64,000 nucleotides of DNA from Diaporthe sp. PMI_573 (Eukaryota > Ascomycota > Sordariomycetes > Diaporthales > Diaporthaceae): contig JAJTUP010000078.1 of the NCBI GenBank assembly GCA_021399435.1, positions 186,001 through 250,000 on the forward strand. Direction: 5' to 3'. Position numbers and translations under genes: made by a program. Below the pieces are notes generated by a model, which worked only from the letters and a program-made list of their open reading frames with translations, was not told the DNA's origin and searched no databases. Below, one piece after another: positions 55,312-64,000 of this stretch; the first letter of the stretch is position 1; every line of letters begins with the position of its first letter.

Positions 55312-56403
55312 ACAATATACAGTACAAAGTATGATTTATAGGGAAATATCACGGTATGCGGTTTTCCATAGTGAAGAGTGGGCAAGATCAAGACTGGAAA
55401 GCAATGCAAGGGTGATCTAGAAATCCTGCTGAGAAAAAAGGCCTACAGTAACTTAGCGGCGACCGGGAACCTATCATCTGATTAGCCTACAGAGATTCTA
55501 CCGCCTCTGACCGCTTTCAAGCGGGGTACTGCATATAGCAGGTCCGGTTTTATGGACCAACTTCTGACCATACCCTTTTCCTATCTACTCATCCCACCCT
55601 ATTCAGAATTCCACATTAAATGCACATGGACTCAAGTACATCCGCAGATGTTGCTACGACAGGCGGATAGTCGAATGCTGTCCAAAAAAGACGAAATTGG
55701 CCATGCATTATTATTTCATCTGTGTTTGGCGGGGCGATTGCAGTTATCGCTGCCCCTAAAATCGCCGCATGGATGCCGGTAGAACGGTCGGCTTCATCCT
55801 TGGTACAACAACAACTGGGATGCTCGGTTCCGTCACGACGAGAGTAGTGGGCAAGTTGGCGGCTCCCTTGCGCTGAGTAGCCTTCCGGTACGAAGCTTGC
55901 AACAAGAGCCTGTATGGCTGTTTTACTAGTGGGTTGCTGCACGTGTTGAGAAGAGGGCGCGGTTTTAAGTGGTCGGCTCTGGGTGGGTGGATGAAGAGAC
56001 TTGGCCAGTAGGGCGCGTGTGTGTGTTAGCTTTATTTTGCGTAGCCAATAAGACGTACGCAGCTGGCTTTGAGGAGAAGGCACCATTTTGAGTGGCACGA
56101 TTTGAAGAGCTTAATGCGAACCTAAGAGACCTAGCCAATAGGGTGAGGGTCAATAATTGAGACAGGGATCAGGGGACTGAGACTAGCAGAGATCAATCAT
56201 TCGCAATACCAAAGAGGGAAAATTGTCAATTTGAGTATAAGAAGCGGCCATGCCAAGATGTCCTGGTGTTGAGACCATTGGACTTTTATCACTCGCACTG
56301 GTGTTGAAACCGCACGCTTATTTCTCCCATATATCAATCTATAAGTTTTCCAAACCCAATACAACAGCCCAAAATACCACACACTATCACTATACTCTGC
56401 TAG
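55312..56403. other. No gene seen
   Basis: A minus frame at 55616-56098 opens at a GTG and has no family. Nothing else stands out. Confidence 0.4.
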
Positions 56404-57905
56404 TTAAAGTGTCTTTGTCGGATGCCTCTTGTTCCTGCCACCTGGTTCGGTAGTTGATGACCTCATATTAGGACGAACGGAGGATCGGAGTGTGGCAGAT
56501 ATGTTAGGTGATCGAGAGTCCTCGTTTTCCTTCGCTTCACCTTCTTCATGGTTATCATTTTCATCAGAGTCTACGGATGTTAAAGGGGAGACCGGCGACC
56601 CTGCAATGATTGGAGATGTTGCGGTAGTTACAGTAGACCCCCTGAGTCTCTTGGGGGCCGGGTTGTTCGAACTTGACTGAGACAATGGAGATGCGGAGAT
56701 TGCGGGCCTTTTGTTCTGAGATGGAGTAACGGGTTGTTGGGATGGACCTCCCTGCGGCGATTGTGATGATTGTGACCGTGACTGTTGCACCTGTGAAGAT
56801 TTCTTGGAGGGAGACTTGAACATAGACCTCGCTGCTGCGAAGCCGCCAGCTTGGGATGGGCCAGGTTCGGTTTTACTGTGTTAGCGGCAGGTGCAGGTGG
56901 CGTGCTCTTGTCCGGAAAGGTCCAAGAGTCGGGAACGACAATGAAAACATAGTCCTTCTCATCAACTGTAGGGGCAGCTACCATAAGACTATGGTCAAGC
57001 AGGCCAACAATCTTGCCGACGCAGTTGAAGGGAACACCTGGAACAAACTGTGTATCCTTCCTATCTGCCATCTTCTTGCAGAGGAGAGAGAATGGCAAAG
57101 CGCGAATAGGAAAGAGAATAAAAACTTGAAAGGGGTGGAAGCCTTTGAAAGGGCTCTTTGATGGCTGACCCGGCGTGATGTAGGTACAGCACTGGATAAA
57201 TGCACAGCATCTCAGCTGCGCATCATCCAACAGCGGGACAGAGTCCTTGACCAAGTGGGTTTGACCTGTCCCGAGAACCTGCCCCGTCAAAGAAACAACC
57301 GGTTGGATAAGTGGAAAGCCCTCACCATTGCAAAGAGTTCGTGGGTCAATGCTGATAGTTACATTAGTGGCAAGCGCGATAGTCGAACTCGAGCTAAGGG
57401 GAAATGATAAGTCTGCTTACGCTTGGTATCCAAAGTCGCGTATGAGAACAACTGGAACCTTGTACACTTCGCCGTCACCATCTTCATCGCTGAAAACATC
57501 AGGCTCCCGTAGCACCCACTCCAGTGCGTAGGGGTGTACTTTGCCAGTGAAATGGAACCACTGATTCTGCCACTCCGATTCAACAATCTGCTGGTTATAG
57601 ACGGAGAGGTTGAGACTAAAGTAGATCGGCAGTGGATCAGGGGATCGGGACCCTTCAGGGCGCAGCACAGAATATTCAGGCAGTGTCATATAGGGAGGGG
57701 GTGGAAGAAAAACCCTGCCAAGAGCTTCAACATTAAGGCTCTTTATATGTTGTTCATCTGATGTAGGAAACCGCGTTGGGGTATCCAGCTGACCAAAAAA
57801 GAACATGGTCATATCACTACCAAGGTTTTTCGGAGAGTCATGAGGCATGCGCGGAGGGGGATGGCCGCTAAGAGTGGAAGTTGAGGTAGAAGTTGATGAA
57901 GACAT
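56404..57905 (-). CDS. Uncharacterised fungal protein, possible 1-nt frameshift
   Basis: Exon 1 (57905-57421, ATG at 57905) encodes SDMTMFFFGQLDTPTRF, RVFLPPPPYMTLP and WFHFTGKVHPYALEW. A 69-nt intron leads to IDPRTLCNGEGFPLIQPVV, GTGQTHLVKDSVPLL, QFVPGVPFNCVGKIVGLLD and VFIVVPDSWTF. Near 56868-56876, at a run of four A, the frame must shift by one base to continue into the disordered Ser/Gln/Pro tail SMFKSPSKKSS ending at 56404. Without the shift translation continues in another frame. The family is widespread in fungi but unnamed as far as I can tell. A weak splice is the alternative to a frameshift. Confidence 0.5.
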
Positions 57906-58747
57906 GATATATTGAACTAGCAAATGTTTCGATAAAAAATGGGAGAGCAGTTAAGATTACGACTCTGTATGTGAGAGACAGAGCAATAGTAAGATAAGCC
58001 TGCAAGATTGGCATGCAAATGTACAAAACAAAGAAGAAACACATCTGATATTTATGATCGATTAAATGATATAGTATATACAATGCGAAGATTGATAACG
58101 CTTGGTAAAGATACTGTATTTTGTTGCGCAGAGAGGATGTGGGATCGCCGATCTCCATCCCACATTTTCAACCAAGAGCTACTGTCCCTGCCGATGTGGA
58201 TACTCGCACAATTGAATTGATCCATGAGTGCAAAGGATTGGCCAAAAACGTCAGCACATGTCGCCGATCGCAGTAAAGCATCTTGAGGTAAGAACCTTGA
58301 TCCCTGCCAAGTGGATACTTGCACAGCGGAATTGATCAATCAACGTAGCTGTTGAATAGAAGTGCTTCTTCCACGATTACAAAGAATTGACTAAGATATT
58401 AATACATGAAAAAAAGAAAAAAAAACAAGTGTGGCGGTTGTCACCACTAGACGGGCTGACACCACCACAAGGTGCTGGCAGGGGGGGGCTGGCCCCTGCG
58501 ACAGGCACGGACCACGGGTATTAAACTTCTCCAACGCGTCGCACATCGCGAGTTTCTTTTCTTTCTTCTCCCCTCCTCAAGCTTAGAATCTTCGTACGTA
58601 GTGCCAATACAACAGCTTCCATGCTGGACATTACAGGCCGTTACAACAAGTATGAGAGCTGGGCAGTATATGATAGGTAGATGAAATAACGTGGTGTGTA
58701 TTATATCAATCACATAAGTGCCCATCGATGTTACCATTACAACCAAA
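57906..58747. other. No gene seen
   Basis: Spacer between the uncharacterised gene's promoter and the minisatellite. Repeated CTTGATCCCTGCCAAGTGGAT-type words occur near 58185 and 58300, each followed by CTYGCACA; no gene motif is present. Confidence 0.4.
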
Positions 58748-59416
58748 GAGGGTGAAGGGATATTTTGATCTATTGGTATATCAATACTGCAGCGGCCATA
58801 TGAATAAGAGGGTGGAGGAGTATGATGCCGTATTGGTCTACCGGTGTAATGGCATTCCGACTAGATAATGGGATGAATAATCAAGCCCGATATTATTAAT
58901 GTTATAAGGAATAAGTGGGTAGAGGAGTATGATGCTCTATTAGTATATCGGTGTGACGATGCCCCGAGTAGATGGTGGGATGAATAATCAAGCCCGACGT
59001 TGAGTATCATGAAGATAAGAGGGTGGATGAGTATGATGCTCTATTGGTATACCGGTGCGATGATGCTCCGAGTAGACGATTCGATGAATAATCAAGTCCG
59101 GTATTGTTACCCATTAAAGAACAAGAGGGTGGAGGAGTATGCTGCTCTATTGGTTTGCTAATCTAGTGATATTCGGAGGTGATAATATGATGAATGATCA
59201 GCTCCGATGTTGCCACCCATGACAAAAACCAGAGGGTGGAGGAGTATGATGTATACCGGTGTGACGATGCTCCAAGTAGATGATGGGATGAATAATCAAG
59301 CCCGAAGTTAAGTAGCACGAAAGTAAGAGGGTGGAGGAATATGATCCTCTATTGGTATACCGGTGTGATGATGCTCCGCGTAGATGATGGGATGAATAAT
59401 CAAGTCTGATATTGGG
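58748..59416 (+). repeat. Minisatellite, about seven copies of a 95-108-bp unit
   Basis: The word GAGGGTGGAGGAGTATGATG (with variants) recurs at 58748, 58808, 58915, 59019, 59125, 59232 and 59327. It is followed in most copies by CTCTATTGGTATACCGGTG, then GATGGGATGAATAATCAAGC. Spacing is 95-108 bp except for a first copy of 60 bp. Copies differ by several percent. The array ends about 315 bp before an ATG on the same strand. Confidence 0.85.
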
Positions 59417-59730
59417 ATGAAATTGGAAGAGTAAAGAAGACCATGGTGGGATAGACCTATCATTTATTGGTAAGTGGGTCAAGACAATGACGATAGACCA
59501 TATTATCATATAATTTGATGGGTATAATAGAGATAAAGATGACGTGGGAGTATCGGGATAGAATCGGATCAAGAGCAGAGTAGGACTGGTTGGCCGGGTT
59601 TGGTGTGGGAGAATCGAAATCTGCCCCAGAATGTACCGATTACCTTTATCGTTCATATTTATAATACTATTTGGCTTAATACACATGATTACACACCCTA
59701 AGAATATTCGTACATACACTGTCTTGTAAT
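59417..59730 (+). promoter_or_regulatory. Probable promoter of the AT-hook gene
   Basis: About 315 bp between the minisatellite and ATG 59731. A GAAATTGG-type stretch and pyrimidine-poor sequence are present, but no defined element is recognised. The assignment rests on position. Confidence 0.35.
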
Positions 59731-59752
59731 GGATTCGTCATTATCTGCTCTA

Positions 59753-59760
59753 CTTGAAAG
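59753..59760. repeat. 8-bp target-site duplication of hAT 2, left copy
   Basis: CTTGAAAG at 59753-59760 matches the copy at 62832-62839 without mismatch. Confidence 0.93.
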
Positions 59761-62700
59761 CAGTGATGTTATTGGATTGGATTGGAGCTGGATCCGAGCC
59801 TCGATCCAATCCAGTCCAGACGTGGGGACAGGCAGCCTCCAGGATATCCAGAACCGATCCAGTTCATATTTTACCCTTTTGGGACAATCAATGAGCCGCT
59901 GAATAAGCAGACTTGGAGTAGAACTGTTCTTGTCCTTGGGTTATGACACCACCTAACTACGGAGCTCATGTTCTCTAGCAACTTGCGTCTCCAGTATGTT
60001 CTTCTCGCTTCCATCATCTTCGCCGCCTTCCTCTCCCTCACCCAACCCATCCGCCCCAACTGTACTCCCTGCCTCACCCTCCATCAAACCGATGGCAGAG
60101 TCATCAAATGCCTTCTGCTCCGGGCGACCATACCAAGCTCGTAAGCACTCGCTGGCTTCAATGACGTCCATCCGGAGCCGTGAGCGATGATTTGTAAGGA
60201 GGAGCTTGGCGCTGCTAAAAAGGCGCTCACACTCATCTGACATGGGAGGCAGGGCTAAAACGTCCAGCGCCATACGAGCGAGGTCCGTCTGCGAGTGGTA
60301 ACGCTCATTCCAGTACTGGACGGGGTCGAATTCCTCGTCATCATTAAGGCCGATAACGTCAGCGGTGATAAACTCATTGTAGTAATCCGTTGAGGGCAGT
60401 TCGGGGCTTGAATTAGGGTCGAGGTGGTGTAGTTTGAGACGCTTGTGGTTTCTCACTGAAGTAAACGATTCTCTTTCGGTTCTGTGGCCTTAAAGACGTG
60501 GGTAGGAACTGGCGCGCCGTGGGCGAACTTGCCTTTGTATTCGTCAACCCAGAGCTCCTTAACTGCTCCAACAGCAGCTTGGATCCAGGCACGCTTATCA
60601 TCACTGCCATTCCAAACCTGATAGTACCATTGGTTCTTAAGTCTTGGATTCAACGATATGGCGGCGTAGTAAGCGGGCGATTCATCGGCCTTGTTGTAGT
60701 ACTTCTCGCATTTCTGCCAGGCAACTTCTGCAGCCGCAGCAAGCCAGTTATAGTCGTCGAATTCGTTCTGCTTATCCTGTCTATTCGGGCCACACTTCCG
60801 CATTGCGTCTTCGGCGAGCTGTTCAAACTTTCGCTGAGCAAGGTGGATTTCATCTATAAGCCAGTCTAGCGATTGAAAATGATCTGCAAGAGTCCACTGT
60901 CTGCCTTCGTTCATTACTGTGGCCTCGTAGAATGTCTCGAGTTGGTCATGGAGGTGTCCGAGTTCGTCCCATTGCCGTGGGCTGAGGCGTTGGTCCAGGA
61001 CGTCTCTGTCGCTTCGTGGAGGCTCATATTGATCGCAGAAGAGCTGGATACGTTCTTTGACATTAAGAGCGCGTCCAATCGATAAGAAATAAGAATTCCA
61101 GCGTGTTGACTGACTTTGAACAAGCTGCAACAAACTCCAACGTCAGTACTGAAACCGGAAGTGTAGGACGCCGCGACTACCTTGCGACGCGCACCAGGGG
61201 GCTTACCTCCAATCCGTCAAATGCAGCCAGATCGCCGCCAATTTGTATTGATCTGAAGAATTGGCGCCGTTGAGGGCTAGCTCTAATGTATCGTACGATA
61301 TTATGGAGCCTCCCAATTGCACCGCGCTTCTTCCACAGCTCACGAATCCGTGTGTAGTCCCCTTCTCGATACGCAGAGTCCAGATCCTTGCAGGTCTTCG
61401 CAGCATCCTTTCCCATAATAAACGCCTGGGCGCAGAGATTGACGATATGGCCAAAACACCGAAGGCGTCGTCGTACGCGATGTTTCCTGCTCATGTGCGG
61501 GTAAAGAGCCTGCAGGACCAGGTCGATGCAGGCATCACTCGAACTTGCATTGTCTGCCATGAAATAACCGATCCGGCCACTGATCCCGTAGTCATCAAAT
61601 ATATGTAGGAGGACATCTGCCATATTCTCACCTGAATGTTCGCCAACCAGTTCGCGAAGAGCCAGAACAACCGTTCTTCTCTTGCCGCTTCTGTTGATAA
61701 AGTGCGCGACACACCCAAGGATAGCCTGATAGTTCGGTGACGTCCATAAATCGAACGATATCGATATATTGCTGTGGGCCGCTTGCATTTCTTGACGCAG
61801 GTTGTCCTTTCGTGCCTCAAAGGCCTCTATTATCCATCTGCGAATCACTAGTCTCGCCTTTGGAAGGAGTGTTGTCAGGCCAGGGAAAACATAGAAGAGG
61901 AGTTCGCGAAAGTATAGGTTCTCGATTTGAAAGAAGGCGATGTGACAATAGACGATCCATCGAATCAGAAGTTCCTTGAACTCGTCAAATCGGCGTTTGA
62001 ATACAACGGTGGATATGTTGTTGAAGTCGACAATTGATGGCTGCGATGGGTGGCGCTTTGGATGTCTGTGCTCACCAGTCTCCCTATCGATTTGGTGTTT
62101 CGATTCCAGGTGGTCTAAGGCAGTACAATTGCCCTTGCCGGAAATAGGAAGTCCCTGTTGGCGCTGCTGCTGTTCGCACAGATAACAGTACCAGAACCTC
62201 TTCGTCGGGTCCTGCTTGAGTTGTATGTCTTCACCATACTGCCAGACGACTGATGTCCTTTTCTTGGTGTGCTTTTGGGACTTTGCCACAACAGAGAAGC
62301 GTACATATTGCTTCCCATTCAGCTTGAATTCGTCGGGTTCGATCAGGGCTCCGTCGGGGTCGTTTGGGCGAGGACTAATATATGTTGGAGCAAGAATAAC
62401 TCTGTCAGAATCAGGACGGCGACCGCTGGCAGCACCGAAATAGCTGGAGATAGTGGCCATGGTGTAGCTGGTGAGTGGACTGTTCAGACACGTCTGCCAC
62501 AGTAGAAGGACTGCTGAAGTCGCGAGCGACGCGTTTGCCTCCATGCTTTTAATAGCGTAGCAATCTGCACGCGTTGGATGTTAACCCAATAGCGGAACGA
62601 TAGTTCGCGCGTCGTGTCGTGGTCTGCGACGGCAAGCTGCGACGGGAGACTCCTCATGACCACTCAATTAGGCTTAGCTCTTGCCTTATCAGGTTAGACC

Positions 62701-62831
62701 ATTGGAGCTCCAGGAGCTGGTTGCCAATCAATCCAATCCAGTCCAAATCTTCGAGAAACCCAAATCCAGTCCAGCCATTTTCCGACAAATCCAGTCCAAT
62801 CCAAATTGCCTCCAATCCAATAACATCACTG
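59761..62831 (-). mobile_element. hAT DNA transposon 2, complete (3071 bp)
   Basis: Both ends carry the perfect inverted repeat CAGTGATGTTATTGGATTGG (59761-59780, and reversed at 62831-62812). The 8-bp CTTGAAAG is present on both sides. Subterminal repeats of ATCCAATCCA/ATCCAGTCCA lie inside each end. The target fits the nTnnnnAn preference known for Ac-like hAT elements. With an intact transposase gene, this looks autonomous and recent. Confidence 0.95.
59953..62544 (-). CDS. hAT transposase 2
   Basis: Three exons (62544-61207, 61124-60457, 60406-59953; introns 82 and 50 nt) join in frame to 819 aa. A BED-like finger lies at about residues 118-150 (FWYCYLCEQ...HLESKH). The core has ISISFDLWTSPNYQ (first Asp), YFMADNASSSD (second Asp) and RCFGHIVNLCAQAF. 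The dimerisation tail reads ARMALDVLALPPMSDECERLF and IEASECLRAWY. The 50-nt second intron is the weakest part of the model. A second ATG at residue 29 (MATISSYFG) is an equally possible start. No stops or frameshifts break it. Confidence 0.88.
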
Positions 62832-62839
62832 CTTGAAAG
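62832..62839. repeat. 8-bp target-site duplication of hAT 2, right copy
   Basis: CTTGAAAG matches the left copy at 59753-59760 without mismatch. Confidence 0.93.
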
Positions 62840-64000
62840 GTTACGTGGTCGAACGCCTGGCAGCATACTCAGCAGTCTCGGGCTGAAGACGTACAATGAT
62901 ATCTTTGGTGCGGGAAACTCGAATACAAACGCAACACCAAGAGAATCACATTCTACTGTCCAACCAGGCACACCCGGTCGTATTCCGGGTGTCCAGCCTG
63001 TGGGCCCGGCATTAAGGAGGTCGCTCCCTACTGTCCAACCGAGTACACCTGGTGATATTCCAGAACCCGTACCCATAGACCCGGCACTAGAGGGACCACA
63101 ATCAACGGGCCAACCAAGCAAACCAGGCAATCACCAACAATACCAATCAAGTGTAAATCAAATCGACAATGCCAATGCGCAAACACAGGCGGCAGGAAAC
63201 TGGATGAGCCGGCCACCACCAGGGAGCACGATGCCGACACAAGTGCCTCCAAGAAAAAGAGGCAGACCGCGAGGTTCTCGTGCACCAAGGCGGAGAGATG
63301 TTCGAGAAGGAAATCGGGTGCAGGAACATCAGCCAAGTGCATACGAAGTCGACACCATCAATACTCAAATACAGGGACCTGAAAGCTGGATGAGTCGACC
63401 GCCGCCAAGGAGTACGACACCAATACAGGCGCCTCCAAGATCAAGAGGCAAACCGCGAACTTCTCGTTCATCAAGACGGAAAGATGCCCGGGAAAGAAAC
63501 TGGCGGCAAAGGAGACAAACACAACAGCAAAGACCACTGGTTGCCGCGGGGACATCTCCAGCCAATTCCCAGTTGCCCTCTAATGCTCCACTGCAACGGC
63601 TCATAGCACCAAACCCCACACAAGTTGCAGAGATAACCAACGCGAGCCAATATCACCTGCACAGTGCACTTGGCATGCAGCAATGTATGAGCATTCTAAG
63701 CATTTCAGATGTGGATCAACATGGCAATCCAAGGCGTGGAGCTAACCAACACAAATATGGACAAAACAATCAACAAGAATCACACTCAGAAACATTTCCA
63801 ACGCCTACAGAGGCAGTAGAGACGAGCAATACAGGCAGATCTCACCCAGAGGATAAAGTGGATCGATGTGGATGTATGGCAAGACTGAGGTTTCAAGATG
63901 GCCAACAAGAAGTTGGCGCAAAACGCAAGGCTGATCAACACGGACAAGAACAAAACAAAAGGCAAAATCGAACACGAGTTGAGGACAGCAACCTTGAAGA

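Larger units (their letters stand above)
59731..64000 (+). pseudogene. Pro/Gln-rich AT-hook protein gene, split by a hAT insertion, 3' end outside the window
   Basis: ATG 59731 begins MDSSLSALLE and reaches the hAT target site at codons 9-11. After the element the frame resumes in the second target copy as LERLRGRTPGSIL and stays open for about 1.17 kb to the window edge. With one target copy and no hAT, the two parts join in frame. The protein is disordered and rich in Pro, Gln and Asn. Two repeats begin SRPPP and end in basic patches, RKRGRPRGSR (an AT-hook, which binds the minor groove of AT-rich DNA) and RSRGKPRTSR. No enzyme motif is reached. It is disrupted as it stands. Confidence 0.7.

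Noticed and set aside
58748..59416. Possible CRISPR array
   Set aside because: Units of about 100 bp diverge along their whole length with no unique spacers, and the host is a eukaryote.
59198..59719. 173-codon minus-strand frame
   Set aside because: It runs through the minisatellite and shows repeat-derived His/Pro/Tyr stretches.

Overview
The window looks like an accessory, transposon-rich part of a filamentous ascomycete genome, probably a Sordariomycete. The reasons are short GT-AG introns of about 48-100 nt with CTAAC/CTGAC branch points, Zn2Cys6 and bZIP regulators, a fungal rhodopsin-domain fragment, AcuF-type zinc fingers, NACHT and NB-ARC genes, and an AT-rich island that resembles repeat-induced point mutation (RIP). 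All exon models were read by eye from splice signals and frame continuity. They have not been checked against transcripts or databases.

Layout: 0-8 kb holds a tRNA-like gene, a Nudix hydrolase, relics (pogo transposase, GH64 glucanase, NACHT) and an intact Zn2Cys6 regulator. From 9.7 to 19.6 kb the DNA is mostly mobile: a rhodopsin-domain fragment, a Ty1/copia element with one LTR, a LINE RNase H relic, an intact hAT transposase gene and an older hAT relic beside it. The exception is an uncharacterised gene at 13.7 kb.

The functional core is 20.1-30.3 kb. It holds a candidate gasdermin-like pore-forming protein (+), a convergent gene for a helical DUF7580-like domain fused to a complete S8 subtilisin protease (-), then a divergent NB-ARC protein with AcuF-type zinc-finger modules on both sides (+), and 27 bp further a beta-rich protein of unknown function. 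In fungi, gasdermin-like proteins are known to be activated by subtilisin-like proteases encoded next door (HET-Q1/HET-Q2 of Podospora). The cluster therefore reads as a candidate regulated cell-death or allorecognition locus with its own NLR-like sensor. This is the best candidate for an undescribed system in the window.

From 30 to 58 kb, relics and gaps alternate with a few good genes: a TPR/F-box-like protein, a phosphatidylserine decarboxylase, an Est1-type protein with a probable frameshift, an ATF-like bZIP factor and several uncharacterised genes. A 1.2-kb AT-rich element with long terminal inverted repeats contains a 266-bp solo LTR with a 5-bp target duplication.

At the right end an intact 3.07-kb hAT element, with perfect terminal inverted repeats and an 8-bp target duplication, sits after the tenth codon of a gene for a Pro/Gln-rich AT-hook protein. 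The coding frame resumes exactly on the far side and runs off the window. A seven-copy minisatellite lies just upstream of that gene.
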